Origin: Cyclobacterium lianum
Lineage (GTDB): Bacteria > Bacteroidota > Bacteroidia > Cytophagales > Cyclobacteriaceae
Direction of reading: 5' to 3'
DNA: 64,000 bases
Assembly (NCBI RefSeq): GCF_900143075.1
Contig: NZ_FRCY01000001.1
Location: 531,514-595,513, forward strand
Shown here: one piece after another, positions 41,463 through 50,974 of the stretch
Layout: each line of letters opens with the position of its first letter
Position numbering within the stretch: position 1 is the stretch's first letter
Made by a program: the position numbers and the translations under genes
Notes under the pieces: generated by a model
What the model was told of the DNA's origin: nothing
Databases searched by the model: none
What the model saw: the letters and a program-made list of their open reading frames with translations, nothing else

Positions 41463-44400
41463 TCAACCAAAACTGTAGCTGACCTGACTTCCCCGCTCAG
41501 GATCTAACCTGATGCCGGCATAGACTTCTATTTCCTGCTGTAGCTCCTCTACATGGCTGATGATGCCCACAATCCGGTTTTCGTGCCTGAGTGCTTTCAG
41601 GGTTTCGAAAACGATCCGCAGCGAATTTCTGTCCAGGGCACCAAAGCCTTCGTCCAGGAAGAAAAAACTTTGATCGGCCTGATTCAGGGATTTAACTTTT
41701 TCGGCCAAAGCCAGGGCCAGGCATAGGGAAGCCTGAAAGGTCTGCCCTCCGGAAAGGGTCTTTAGCAGGCGCTTTTTACCACCATTCAGGTAGTCCGTTA
41801 CCCAAAAAGTATTGTTGTCGTCGATTTCCAGGCTCAGGCTGTTTTTTGTTAATCTGGTAAAGCGCAGGTTTGCCGTATTGCACAGCTCCCGGAGATAAAT
41901 CCGGCTTACATATTTTACAAACCCATTGCCCTTGAATAGCTGTTCCAGTTCCTTCAGATAGGACAGCCTCAATTCCAGCTTTTCAAACAATTCGCTGAGC
42001 CTGGATTTTTCCTCCAGCTTTTCACGGATATCCGAAATGGACTTATTCAACAGGGTGAGTTGTTTTCGGATTTTTTCCAGTTCCTCACTCTCTGCTGCAT
42101 GCTTGATTTTCAATTCGTCGAATGCCTCCTGTCGGAATGCGTTCACCCCCGGCACCTGCTCCAATGCTGCAATTCTGGACTTCACCACCGAGTAGTTCTT
42201 TTCATGTTCGCGGATTTCCTGATCCATCTGATCCGTGTCCATCTTCAGGGCAAAAAGCTGTACCAGATGTTCCTTGTCTGAAAAGCCAAGTTCCTGCCGG
42301 AGCAATTCGAAGTTTTCATTCAGACCCTGAAGTTTTTCAGCCGCTTTTTCCCTTTTTTGTTTAAAGTTCTCCAGGTTTGCCAGATTGGTTGCAGCTTTGC
42401 TTTTTGTGTCGCTCAGGACCTTTCGTTTGCTGTCCAGCAGGTTGTTCGTTTCCCTGATGTCCTCCCGGACCTTTGCTATGGTTTGGTGAATGGTGTCACT
42501 GGATCGTTGCAGATATGCCGCTGTAAAATCCGGATCGCTGATTTCCTCTTCTTTGGCTTTCAGGGTACTGCTCGCCTGTAAAAGTTGCTGCTCCATTTCC
42601 TGAAATTCATTTCGGTTTTTCTCCATAGCCATGCGCAATTCATCCAGTTTTTTTCTCAGCGCTCTGCTCTTGACCTGCAGGGCTTTCTGATTCCCGATTT
42701 CGACTTCCAATTTCCGTTGCGCGGTTTGCAGGCTTTCAAGGTCCCGGATTCCCTCCTTTGCAAGCTCTTGCTGAAGCACGTTGAGCTCCTCATCTATCCT
42801 TTTGAGCGCCTCGGCCCTGTTTTGCAAGTTCAGGCTTTCGTTTTCTTTCCGGGTCTGCAAAAACAACAGGTCCCTGGCCATCTCCTGGATCTGTTCAAGA
42901 GTTTTGGCCGCTTGTTTCAGCTCATCTTTAGCCTTCTCCAAAAGGTCTTGTGAGGGTGCAGGACTGAGTGGAGCAGGGTGCTCTGAAGAGCCGCACAAGG
43001 GGCATGGTTCTCCCTCTGTCAGGATGTGGGCCTGGTGCTGCAGGGCTTTTTTCGCTATCAGCTTTTCCTTTTCGGTTTCCAGAATCTGGATGGCAGCTTT
43101 CTGGGCATGCTGCCACTCCTCAAAGTCCCTGTATCCGGGCGGCAGCTTCCTGCCAATGCTGTCTGCCTGATGCGCAAATTGCTGTACCTGCTGCTCCATT
43201 GCATTCATTTCTTCCCTGATCTCCCGGCTACGAGAGGTTAAAGACTGCCAGTCCCGGACCTTGTTTCCATAGCTGGCCAGCAATTCTCTGTTTTCCGTAT
43301 TTTCCGCTTTTTCGGCTTCTCGGTCCACTTTTTCCCATTGCTCTTTAAGAACTTGCTCCTGTTGCGAGAAGTTTTCCATATCAGGTTTCAGCGCATTTAA
43401 TTTTTCCTCCGCTGCGCGCCGTTTTTCTTGTATGGCCTGGATTTCCAGGACCTTTTGCAGATCCCTGATTTTGGCTTCCCGCTCAGATCGTTTCTCTGCT
43501 TTCTCCTTCAGAGAAGTTTCTTCATCCTCCAGTTTTTTGATCTCCTCTTCGTAGGCCAGGCGAAAGCGGGAACAGTCCGTAAATCCGACGCTGGCTTCTT
43601 CCAGACTCAGTTCTTCTTCCTGTATTTTTTCCCAGACAGGAAATAGGTGGGTTCTGGCTTCCAGAAAGGCTTTCAGCTCTTTTTTCTTTCTTTCTATTTC
43701 CGGGATTTGTCTTTCCAGGCTGTCCCAGGATTGTTGTTGAACTTTCAGCTCCAGGTGTTTTTCCCGGATTCCCTGCATTTGCTGCAACTCCCTGCCGGTT
43801 AAATCACAGAGCTCCTCCTGTTTTTTCAGGAGCTTTTCGAGTCCCTGCTTTTCCTCCATTTTATCGCTAAGCATTTCCGGGTTCAGCCCTTCCAGGGCAT
43901 CCAGTTTGGTTTGCAACCTGATTCTCTCCTCTTTTGCCGTTTTCGCCAGGGTTCCTGTCTTGCCAGACAGATCAAATCTTTCCAGTCCGAAAAGTTCTTT
44001 CATCATATCGGCGCGTGGTCCGGGCCTAAGGTCAATAAACTCCCGGAATTTGCCCTGGGGGATGATCACTGTTTGTTTGAAGTGCTCCTTTTTCATGCCG
44101 ATGATTGCTTCCGCTTTTTCGGAAATCGGCACCATTTCTCCGTCCTGCTTTCGGTAAAACGTGTGCTCTGCTGGACGGATATCCTCAAAGTTTCTCGGGT
44201 TTCTTTTGACAGCATACCTGGCCAGGTAGCTGATATGGTGGTTGTTACCCGCGGTAAACTCAAAATTGATCTGCAAAATATCGCTTTGCAAATTGACCAT
44301 ACTGTTTTTTTCACCCTTGTCGGAAAGCCGTTCGGTACTGCCATACAGGGCGAGCAAAATGGCCTCCAGAATGGAGGATTTCCCAGAACCTACAGCTCCG

Positions 44401-44501
44401 AAAATCCCAAATAGTCCGGCAGCGGTCAATTGGGTGAAATCAATGGTTTGGGGCTCCTTATAGGAATAGAGGCCCTGTATGCTGAGTTTGATGGGGATCA
44501 T
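41463..44501 (-). CDS. sbcC: Exonuclease SbcC, SMC-like ATPase subunit
   Basis: 1012 aa. Walker A GAVGSGKSS at residues 35-43, then long heptad-rich coiled coils (about 170-490 and 515-840) around the zinc-hook CPLCG near residue 500. The C-terminal ABC signature (LSGGQTFQASLCLALALAE) and Walker B (FFFLDEGFGALD) follow. With SbcD it forms the bacterial Mre11-Rad50 complex that cuts hairpins and protein-blocked DNA ends. Its ATG shares one base with the sbcD stop (TGATG). Confidence 0.95.
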   Translation of the reverse strand: MIPIKLSIQGLYSYKEPQTIDFTQLTAAGLFGIFGAVGSGKSSILEAILLALYGSTERLSDKGEKNSMVNLQSDILQINFEFTAGNNHHISYLARYAVKRNPRNFEDIRPAEHTFYRKQDGEMVPISEKAEAIIGMKKEHFKQTVIIPQGKFREFIDLRPGPRADMMKELFGLERFDLSGKTGTLAKTAKEERIRLQTKLDALEGLNPEMLSDKMEEKQGLEKLLKKQEELCDLTGRELQQMQGIREKHLELKVQQQSWDSLERQIPEIERKKKELKAFLEARTHLFPVWEKIQEEELSLEEASVGFTDCSRFRLAYEEEIKKLEDEETSLKEKAEKRSEREAKIRDLQKVLEIQAIQEKRRAAEEKLNALKPDMENFSQQEQVLKEQWEKVDREAEKAENTENRELLASYGNKVRDWQSLTSRSREIREEMNAMEQQVQQFAHQADSIGRKLPPGYRDFEEWQHAQKAAIQILETEKEKLIAKKALQHQAHILTEGEPCPLCGSSEHPAPLSPAPSQDLLEKAKDELKQAAKTLEQIQEMARDLLFLQTRKENESLNLQNRAEALKRIDEELNVLQQELAKEGIRDLESLQTAQRKLEVEIGNQKALQVKSRALRKKLDELRMAMEKNRNEFQEMEQQLLQASSTLKAKEEEISDPDFTAAYLQRSSDTIHQTIAKVREDIRETNNLLDSKRKVLSDTKSKAATNLANLENFKQKREKAAEKLQGLNENFELLRQELGFSDKEHLVQLFALKMDTDQMDQEIREHEKNYSVVKSRIAALEQVPGVNAFRQEAFDELKIKHAAESEELEKIRKQLTLLNKSISDIREKLEEKSRLSELFEKLELRLSYLKELEQLFKGNGFVKYVSRIYLRELCNTANLRFTRLTKNSLSLEIDDNNTFWVTDYLNGGKKRLLKTLSGGQTFQASLCLALALAEKVKSLNQADQSFFFLDEGFGALDRNSLRIVFETLKALRHENRIVGIISHVEELQQEIEVYAGIRLDPERGSQVSYSFG

Positions 44502-45724
44502 CAGGCGTCGTTTTGGCTGATTACTTCTTTAAAAACGGCGGTTAATTCCGGATGGGGCGCTTGACCTTTTTCCTCCTGGTAGTACATCCCAAAAAGCGTC
44601 AGCATGTCTTTCTCCAGGTCCGCCACCTGCAGTTGCTGGTCCGAACCGCCCTTATTGCGGTTGATTTGTGGAATGATATTGATGATCCCGTCATGGGCTT
44701 TCATCAGGCTGCGCCGGGTAGCAGCGTCTATGGAGTGTTCGGTTACATAGGTTAGTTCCAGAAAGCAATTTGGGTGGTCAGCCAGCCATTCCAGCGCAAC
44801 AGTCAGCTCTGCAAAGGTTTTCCGCTCGAGATTTCTCCCCTGAGTCAGGGGTATGGCCGAGTAATTTACAGGCTGATTGGGTTTGGCCTCGATAAGTACT
44901 ACCTGTTTTTCCTGCCCCGCTTCACTGAAGGAGTAGGCCAGCGGAGAGCTGGCATACACTACAGGAAATGGGGAGCTGCGTACAGCATGGTAACGGTGAA
45001 GGTGACCCAGGGCTGCATACTGTACCTGATTGGGGATATGATTGGTGTACAGCGCCTGGGTGCCGCCTACATGCAGGATCGGCCGCTCACTTTCCGGTTC
45101 CGGTCCCGGATCCTCCCCCTCATTTACAAAGAAAAAGTGACCCAGGAATAAATTTACACCTCTGGCGTCACAATATTTGTCAGCAAGGTTTTTCCACCTT
45201 CCGGCCAAAAGATTCCTTAGTTCCTGCTCACGGTCTTTCTCTCCCAGATAGCTGCGCAACAGCAGTTCATTGGCATAAGGTGCCAGAATTATCCGTACCG
45301 GGAAATCAACCCCGGGTATTTTCAGCGAAACAAATCCAGCTTCTGATTCCAGTATTTCCAAGCCATTGTCGAGTTTCCCGACCGGAATCACTCTATCGTA
45401 ATTTCCATAAAAAAATATCCCCATTTCTTTGGCCAGTGGATCCGGCGCTTCTACAAATTGGGTAGCGTCATGGTTGCCGGAAATGACCAGCACCGGACGG
45501 GTTCCATTTCTGGAAAGTTTGCGAAGGGTCCTGTAGAGCAGTTCCACAGCATCATGGCTGGGATTAAAATTATCAAAGATATCTCCCGCAACCAGGACCA
45601 GGTCCACATCATGTTTTCCGGCAATGGTGGCAATTTCTTCCAGCACAAGTTGCTGCTCCTCAAACCTGGATACTTCCTGGAGTTTTTTGCCCAGATGCCA
45701 GTCTGCTGTATGTAGGATTTTCAT
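44501..45724 (-). CDS. sbcD: Exonuclease SbcD, Mre11-like nuclease subunit
   Basis: 407 aa. Calcineurin-like phosphoesterase motifs in order: HTADWHLGK (D8, H10), LVAGDIFDN, VISGNHDA and ALGHLHRYH. These bind two Mn ions. The C-terminal part is the capping/SbcC-binding region. First gene of the sbcDC pair. Confidence 0.95.
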   Translation of the reverse strand: MKILHTADWHLGKKLQEVSRFEEQQLVLEEIATIAGKHDVDLVLVAGDIFDNFNPSHDAVELLYRTLRKLSRNGTRPVLVISGNHDATQFVEAPDPLAKEMGIFFYGNYDRVIPVGKLDNGLEILESEAGFVSLKIPGVDFPVRIILAPYANELLLRSYLGEKDREQELRNLLAGRWKNLADKYCDARGVNLFLGHFFFVNEGEDPGPEPESERPILHVGGTQALYTNHIPNQVQYAALGHLHRYHAVRSSPFPVVYASSPLAYSFSEAGQEKQVVLIEAKPNQPVNYSAIPLTQGRNLERKTFAELTVALEWLADHPNCFLELTYVTEHSIDAATRRSLMKAHDGIINIIPQINRNKGGSDQQLQVADLEKDMLTLFGMYYQEEKGQAPHPELTAVFKEVISQNDA

Positions 45725-46139
45725 TGCTGAGAAATTGACTGCTAAAACATTAATTGAAAGCTCAATTTACACCAAAGGGAGGGTAGGGCAATGAGTTTTT
45801 AGCGAAATTTTCCTGGTACAGATGTAGTGGTTTTGGAAAAAAATCCGGACATTGAACGTACAGCAAAATTTTTGGCTTTAGTTTGTCTCTTGGAACCAAA
45901 AGACGATTTTTAGACCATTGGGAACCATCCGGGTAGTGGACAGGGTTGAGTATCAATTACCTGGCTTTCTTTTCGCAGGCAGCCATAAAGATGTATCATC
46001 AGGTAAATAGCTATGAAATCAAGCCAGCCCGTGCAGAGGGGTATGATGCCGGTGTCCCGGGTAGAGATGGTGATCTGCGAGATCCTCTTCTGAAGTTCCT
46101 CGACAGGCATAAGTTCGTTCAAAGACAATTATTAAGCGT
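45725..46139. other. Intergenic region between sbcD and the RlpA-like gene
   Basis: 415 bases with no convincing gene. A 72-codon minus-strand frame (46128-45910) starting MSLNELMPVEELQKRISQ has one hydrophobic stretch (LDFIAIYLMIHLYGC) and could be a small membrane protein, but there is no supporting signal. No terminator or consensus promoter was found. Confidence 0.4.
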
Positions 46140-46649
46140 ATGAAATTTATTTTTACCATAGGGATATTGAGCCAGTTGCTTCTGGCTTTTCCGTCAATGG
46201 CCCAATCCCCTTTTACAGCCCCTGATTCGCTTTTGATCATTCAGGAAGGAATTGCCAGCTATTATGGCAGCAGGTTTCACAAGCGAATGACAGCCAATGG
46301 TGAGATATTTGATATGTGGGAATTTACCGCTGCACACAAGCACCTCCCTTTTGGAACCTTGATAAAGGTCACCAACAAAAACAATGGATACCAGGCCATT
46401 GTGCGGATCAATGACCGCCTGCCAAAATCCTCCAGGCGAATCATAGATTTGTCGAAGGGAGTAGCAGAACACCTCGATATGGTACGTGACGGGATTGTTC
46501 CGGTAAGCCTGGAGTTGCTCAGCCACCATGCCATCGACTGGGTGAGAAAGCAGTACCGGGAAGTGCCCCGGGATATTCGGCTGAGGAGTTATTTTCAGGG
46601 AGTTGCCTACCGCAAACGCCCCGAAATCGTCAAAAAGCCACTGAGGTAA
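46140..46649 (+). CDS. RlpA-like double-psi beta-barrel protein
   Basis: 169 aa with a signal peptide (FIFTIGILSQLLLAFPSMA). The core follows RlpA: GIASYYGSRFHKRMTANGE, FTAAHKHLPFGTLIKVTN, VRINDRLPKSSRRIIDLS. The Asp in RINDR, needed for lytic transglycosylase activity in RlpA, is present, but the usual GP after it is LP. No SPOR domain follows, so septal targeting is not expected. It probably cuts or binds denuded peptidoglycan glycans. Stands alone. Confidence 0.85.
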   Translation: MKFIFTIGILSQLLLAFPSMAQSPFTAPDSLLIIQEGIASYYGSRFHKRMTANGEIFDMWEFTAAHKHLPFGTLIKVTNKNNGYQAIVRINDRLPKSSRRIIDLSKGVAEHLDMVRDGIVPVSLELLSHHAIDWVRKQYREVPRDIRLRSYFQGVAYRKRPEIVKKPLR

Positions 46650-46778
46650 TGAGGTCATAAGCCCGGGTTATTTATGCAATTCCTTCCTGTATCTGACCGA
46701 TTTTGAGGCATATCCCCTACCGTTCCAAATTTTATATCAGAGCAACGGCTTGCCTATGGTGGTTACAGATTATTGTTT

Positions 46779-46786
46779 TACTTTTG
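46779..46786 (+). promoter_or_regulatory. Candidate -7 box for rsmA
   Basis: TACTTTTG matches TAnnTTTG exactly, 32 bases before the rsmA start. No TTG lies at the usual -33 distance. Confidence 0.45.
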
Positions 46787-46817
46787 ATACTCAAACCCCT
46801 ATTAAATACCTTTCAAT

Positions 46818-47600
46818 ATGCGTAAAGTGCGAGCCAAAAAGCATCTGGGGCAACATTTCCTTACAGACCTGCAGGTAGCTGAAAGGATAGCTGGTTCACT
46901 TTCAGGCCATCGGCAGATTAAAAAGGTGTTGGAGATCGGTCCGGGCATGGGTGTGTTGACAGATTTTCTGGCCCGGCAAGACTGGGAATTGTACCTTATC
47001 GAAATTGACGAGGAAGCTGTAGACTACCTGCTGTCAAAATATGCAGACCCGGCTATAAAAGTGATCAAGGGGGATTTCCTGGACCGCAGGTTCAGGACGC
47101 TGATTGATGAGCCTTATGCCATTATAGGAAACTTTCCGTACAATATTTCCAGTCAGATTTTCTTTCGGGTTTTGGAGGAAAGACAGCAGGTAACGGAAAT
47201 CGTGGGTATGCTTCAGAAGGAAGTAGCTGAACGGATCGCTGCAAAAAAAGGAAGCAAAACCTATGGCATATTGAGCGTCCTGCTACAAGCCTACTACGAG
47301 GTAAGCTATCTGTTTGATGTGCCTCCGGAAGTCTTTGATCCTCCTCCCAAAGTAAATAGCGGTGTCATCCAACTGAAACGAAATGACACCTACCAGCTGG
47401 ATTGTGACGAAAAGTTGTTTTTCCGATTGGTAAAGCAGGCATTCAATACCCGGAGAAAAACCCTTCGCAATGCATTGAAACCTATGGGACTATCCGATGC
47501 ATTTAAAAATGAACCCCTGCTAGATTTGCGGGCCGAACAATTGGGCGTAGCGGAATTTGTTTATTTAACCCGACAACTTGAAATATCTTGGAAAGAATAA
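46818..47600 (+). CDS. rsmA: 16S rRNA dimethyladenosine transferase RsmA (KsgA)
   Basis: 260 aa. KKHLGQHFLTD at the start, SAM-binding EIGPGMGVLT, the acidic LIEIDEEAVDYL, and the catalytic IIGNFPYNIS motif are all present, as is the later FDPPPKVNSGVI. It dimethylates two adenines in helix 45 of 16S rRNA and checks late 30S assembly. mgtE starts inside its last 13 bases. Confidence 0.96.
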   Translation: MRKVRAKKHLGQHFLTDLQVAERIAGSLSGHRQIKKVLEIGPGMGVLTDFLARQDWELYLIEIDEEAVDYLLSKYADPAIKVIKGDFLDRRFRTLIDEPYAIIGNFPYNISSQIFFRVLEERQQVTEIVGMLQKEVAERIAAKKGSKTYGILSVLLQAYYEVSYLFDVPPEVFDPPPKVNSGVIQLKRNDTYQLDCDEKLFFRLVKQAFNTRRKTLRNALKPMGLSDAFKNEPLLDLRAEQLGVAEFVYLTRQLEISWKE

Positions 47601-48955
47601 TACCATTTGAGCTCTCCAAAGAGTATTTGGAGGCATTGCGGGAAAATATAAGCAGTGAAAACAGTGCTTTTATCCAGGAATCCATGCTGGAAGCCAACAG
47701 AGCAGATGTAGCTGCCCTGCTGGATGAACTTGACATGGAGGAGGCGCTTTTTGTGCTCCGTGCCCTGGACCCGGATTTTTCTGCGGATATCCTTATCGAG
47801 CTGGATGAAGATTCACAGTATAAGGTGATCACCGCCATGCCACCCGAAGAACTGGCCACACTGATCGATCACATGGATTCCGATGATGCGGTAGACGTGT
47901 TGAATCAACTGGTAGTCAATGATAGGGAGGCTGTAATCAGTCATCTGGAAAAGAAGGAAAAATCCCTGTATATCATAGAGCTGCTGCGCTACGATGAGGA
48001 CAGTGCGGGTGGTTTGATGGCCAAAGAAATCATCAAAGCCAACCTTAACTGGACCGTGGTACAGACCATCGATGAAATACGGAGGCAGGCCGAGAATGTA
48101 GAAAAGATCTTTTCCATTTATGTGGTGGACAACAAGGAAAAGCTTTTGGGGCGAATAGCGCTAAAAAAGTTGATTCTGGCGGCTTCGGATACCAAGGTGG
48201 CTGATTTGTATGAAGACAATATCATTTCCGTGCCTACCTATATGGAAGGCGAAGAAGTAGCTGAGATCATGCGCCGGTATGATCTGGAGGCGGTGCCGGT
48301 GGTGAATGTAAAAAACAAGCTGGTGGGAAGGATTACTGTGGATGATATTCTTGACCTGATCCGCGAGCAGGCAGAAGAAGACATACAGGCCATGACGGGT
48401 TTTTCTGATGACGTGGAGGAGTCCGATTCGATATACCGGCTGTCCCGGGCAAGGCTCCCCTGGTTGCTGATTGGCATGGTGGGCGGGCTGATGGGAGCAG
48501 GCTTTATTGGCTTTTTCGAAGATGGTCTCAATGCAGTTACTGCACTGGCATTCTTTATCCCCCTGATCACGGCGACTGGCGGCAATGTAGGTATTCAGAG
48601 TTCTACCCTGGTAGTGCAGAGCCTCGCTAACAAATCGGTTTTTGAGGATAGCCTTACCAAACGGTTTTTCAAGGTTTTGCTGGTCGCTATATTGAATGGC
48701 CTGGTATTGGCAGCATTTGTGTTTTCTACGGTAGTGTATCTCTATGGCGAAGAGGCAAAATTTGGCCTTGTAGTCGCCATCGCACTGTTTAGTGTGGTCC
48801 TGCTGGCTTCTTTTATGGGCACCCTTACACCCATTATTCTGGATAAGATAGGGATCAATCCGGCCATGGCCTCTGGTCCCTTTATTACTACGGCCAATGA
48901 CCTGCTGGGTCTCGGCGTTTATTTTGGCGTAGCCACGCTATTGCTAAACCTATAA
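47588..48955 (+). CDS. mgtE: Magnesium transporter MgtE
   Basis: 455 aa from a TTG start at 47588, chosen because FELSKEYLEALRENI fits the family's first helix and the next ATG is 32 codons inside the N-domain. Order: MgtE N-domain (superhelical, to about 130), two CBS domains (about 135-255, NKEKLLGRIALKKL and NKLVGRITVDDIL), then five membrane helices with the pore region (ATGGNVGIQSSTLVV and ATANDLLG-like TTANDLLGLGVY). The N and CBS domains close the pore when internal Mg2+ is high. It overlaps rsmA by 13 bases. Confidence 0.95.
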   Translation: MERIIPFELSKEYLEALRENISSENSAFIQESMLEANRADVAALLDELDMEEALFVLRALDPDFSADILIELDEDSQYKVITAMPPEELATLIDHMDSDDAVDVLNQLVVNDREAVISHLEKKEKSLYIIELLRYDEDSAGGLMAKEIIKANLNWTVVQTIDEIRRQAENVEKIFSIYVVDNKEKLLGRIALKKLILAASDTKVADLYEDNIISVPTYMEGEEVAEIMRRYDLEAVPVVNVKNKLVGRITVDDILDLIREQAEEDIQAMTGFSDDVEESDSIYRLSRARLPWLLIGMVGGLMGAGFIGFFEDGLNAVTALAFFIPLITATGGNVGIQSSTLVVQSLANKSVFEDSLTKRFFKVLLVAILNGLVLAAFVFSTVVYLYGEEAKFGLVVAIALFSVVLLASFMGTLTPIILDKIGINPAMASGPFITTANDLLGLGVYFGVATLLLNL

Positions 48956-48962
48956 TCAAAAC

Positions 48963-49895
48963 ATGAGGATTCTGATCATTGATCAAATGCATGAAAGCAT
49001 CGTTCCCCTATTGGAGGAGCGCGGGCATTCGGTAGACTACCGGCCTGAAATAGACAGAAAGGAAATACTCGCTTGCCTGGAGAGATATGAAGGCCTGGTG
49101 ATACGCTCCAAGACGCCGATCGACAGGCCCCTGCTGGAGCAGGGGCCAAGGCTGCAATTTGTAGCCCGGGCAGGGGCCGGTCTGGACAATATCGACCTGG
49201 ACTTTCTGAAGGAGAATAACATTGCACTCTACCATGCGCCGGAAGGTAACCGGGATGCTGTGGCCGAACATGCCATCGGGATGCTGCTTGCCTTGTTTAA
49301 CCACTACATACAGTCGGACCGGCAGGTTCGCAGCGGTATTTGGGACAGGGAGGCAAACCGGGGGGAGGAATTGGCAGGGAAAACCGTAGGGGTATTCGGG
49401 TATGGCAATATGGGACAAGCCTTCGCCAGAAAGTTAAGCGGTTTTGATGTAGAAATCCTCGCCTACGATAAGTATAAATCGGGATTTGGTAGCCCTCAGG
49501 TGCGGGAATGCGATTTCAAGACCCTTCAGGACAGGGCAGATGTGCTGAGCATACATGTACCGCTGACTGATGAAACCCGGAATTTTTTTACTCGCGAGAT
49601 AATAGCCGGATTTAAAAAGCCCTTTTACCTGATCAACACAGCCCGGGGTGAAGTAATCCGAATGGATACCTTAAATGAGGCTTTGCAAAATGGCCTGTTG
49701 AAAGGAGCGGTATTGGACGTACTGGAAAAGGAAAAGTTTCAGACACTGACCGCGGCAGAAAAGCTGTCATTAGAGAAACTAACAGGATGGGAAAACGTAA
49801 TTTTTTCTCCCCACGTGGCCGGATGGACGCGGGAGTCTTACCTCAAGATCAACCAGGTATTGGTGGCCAAGATCTGCGGAGAATGGAGGGGCTAA
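48963..49895 (+). CDS. D-isomer 2-hydroxyacid dehydrogenase (phosphoglycerate dehydrogenase-like)
   Basis: 310 aa. NAD-binding GVFGYGNMGQAFA (GxGxxG), substrate Arg in NTARGEVI, catalytic Glu in the DVLEKEKF segment and His in SPHVAGWT. The N-terminal RAGAGLDNIDLDF phrase is close to SerA-type phosphoglycerate dehydrogenases. There is no C-terminal ACT domain, as in short SerA forms. It may make 3-phosphohydroxypyruvate for serine, or reduce another 2-oxoacid. Seven bases after mgtE. Confidence 0.87.
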   Translation: MRILIIDQMHESIVPLLEERGHSVDYRPEIDRKEILACLERYEGLVIRSKTPIDRPLLEQGPRLQFVARAGAGLDNIDLDFLKENNIALYHAPEGNRDAVAEHAIGMLLALFNHYIQSDRQVRSGIWDREANRGEELAGKTVGVFGYGNMGQAFARKLSGFDVEILAYDKYKSGFGSPQVRECDFKTLQDRADVLSIHVPLTDETRNFFTREIIAGFKKPFYLINTARGEVIRMDTLNEALQNGLLKGAVLDVLEKEKFQTLTAAEKLSLEKLTGWENVIFSPHVAGWTRESYLKINQVLVAKICGEWRG

Positions 49896-49916
49896 ACGGC
49901 CAATAAATGGCCGTTT
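49894..49916 (+). terminator. Hairpin terminator of the rsmA-mgtE operon
   Basis: AAACGGCCA/TGGCCGTTT is a perfect nine-base stem with loop ATAAA, starting at the dehydrogenase stop codon. Only a short T stretch follows, so it may be a weak terminator. Confidence 0.65.
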
Positions 49917-49919
49917 AAA

Positions 49920-49950
49920 TTGTATAATAGGAATTCTTATTATATCTTTG
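49920..49950 (+). promoter_or_regulatory. Promoter of greA
   Basis: TTG at 49920-49922, 20 bases, then TATCTTTG at 49943-49950: full consensus with the same spacing as the tRNA-His promoter. Transcription should start near 49957, about 80 bases before the greA ATG. Confidence 0.78.
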
Positions 49951-49979
49951 TCTATACAAAAATACAGGAAGCGTAAGGG

Positions 49980-50013
49980 AACGGTCTCAAAGTTGAGACC
50001 GTTATTTTATTTA
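49980..50013 (+). promoter_or_regulatory. Terminator-like hairpin in the greA leader
   Basis: AACGGTCTCAA/TTGAGACCGTT is a perfect 11-base inverted repeat with a two-base centre, followed by ATTTTATTTAA. It lies between the greA promoter and the greA start, so transcription may partly stop here before reaching the gene. An attenuator for GreA autoregulation is a reasonable inference. Confidence 0.7.
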
Positions 50014-50037
50014 ATGTCAGGCTATTAATTAATTGAT

Positions 50038-50511
50038 ATGGGAAACATTCAGTATTACACAGAAGAAGGGTTGAAGAAACTCAGAGAGGAGCTTCAGCAA
50101 CTCAAGACCAAGGGCAGATCTGATATTGCCAAACAGATCGCAGAGGCCAGAGACAAGGGTGATTTGAGTGAGAATGCGGAGTATGATGCCGCCAAAGATG
50201 CTCAGGGACATCTTGAGTTGAAAATCGCCAAACTAGAAAATGTACTCGGTAATGCCAGGGTCCTGGACAACTCCAAAGTGGACACCTCCAAAGTTGGCAT
50301 TTTGTGTACCGTGAAAATCAAGAATGTCAAAAACGGCATGACCGTAAGTTATACACTGGTCTCTGAGGAAGAGGCTGACCTGAAAGCCAATAAGATCTCC
50401 CTGGCATCCCCTTTCGGAAAAGGTCTGCTGGGTAAAAAAGTTGGTGAAATTGCTCAGATACAGGCTCCTGCGGGTATGCTTGAATTTGAAATATTGGACA
50501 TCAATTATTAA
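50038..50511 (+). CDS. greA: Transcription elongation factor GreA
   Basis: 157 aa. The N-terminal coiled coil (YYTEEGLKKLREELQQL) carries the acidic tip that enters the polymerase channel (SENAEYDAAKD), and the C-terminal FKBP-like domain has the signature SPFGKGLLGKKVGE. GreA rescues backtracked RNA polymerase by making it cleave the transcript end. It has its own promoter, a hairpin-bearing leader and a terminator, so it is a one-gene unit. Confidence 0.96.
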   Translation: MGNIQYYTEEGLKKLREELQQLKTKGRSDIAKQIAEARDKGDLSENAEYDAAKDAQGHLELKIAKLENVLGNARVLDNSKVDTSKVGILCTVKIKNVKNGMTVSYTLVSEEEADLKANKISLASPFGKGLLGKKVGEIAQIQAPAGMLEFEILDINY

Positions 50512-50516
50512 ACGCT

Positions 50517-50547
50517 ATCCCGATTGCTTTGCATCGGGATTTTTTTG
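50517..50547 (+). terminator. Intrinsic terminator of greA
   Basis: ATCCCGAT/ATCGGGAT stem with loop TGCTTTGC, then seven T residues, just after the stop codon. Confidence 0.88.
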
Positions 50548-50572
50548 TGTGACACCATTAAGCTCCTGAATC

Positions 50573-50974
50573 ATGTCTTCCATATTTACCAAAATAATCA
50601 ACAGAGAAATCCCCGGATATATCGTCGCCGAGGATGAACACCATATCGCTTTTCTGGACATCATGCCCCTGGTCAAAGGTCATTTGCTGGTGGTTCCCAA
50701 AAAGGAGGTCGATTATATCTATGACCTGGACGATACGCTTTATTCCAGCCTGCACCTGTTTGCCAAAAAGGTGGCGAAAGCCCAGGAAAGTGTAGTACCC
50801 TGCACGAGAATAGGAGTAGCAGTAATAGGGCTGGAAGTACCACATGTACACATCCATCTGGTGCCATTGAAAACCATGGATGATATCAACTTCAGCCGGC
50901 CCAAATTGAAGGTGCCGGAAACAGAGATGAAGGAGTTGACAGCTAAAATAAAAGCGGCATTTGATTACGCTTGA
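50573..50974 (+). CDS. HIT-family nucleotide hydrolase
   Basis: 133 aa. IFTKIINREIPGYIVAED at the start and the HIT motif HVHIHLVP at about residues 97-104 define a HinT/PKCI-like protein. HinT enzymes hydrolyse nucleoside phosphoramidates such as AMP-lysine. Two short central insertions are not seen. The next gene begins within its last 14 bases. Confidence 0.92.
   Translation: MSSIFTKIINREIPGYIVAEDEHHIAFLDIMPLVKGHLLVVPKKEVDYIYDLDDTLYSSLHLFAKKVAKAQESVVPCTRIGVAVIGLEVPHVHIHLVPLKTMDDINFSRPKLKVPETEMKELTAKIKAAFDYA

Noticed and set aside
42990-43012. CPLC cysteine pair in a long coiled-coil protein
   Set aside because: This is the normal SbcC/Rad50 zinc hook.
45910-46128. 72-codon minus-strand ORF before the RlpA-like gene
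   Set aside because: One hydrophobic stretch but no promoter, terminator, neighbour or family support; noted in the intergenic entry only.
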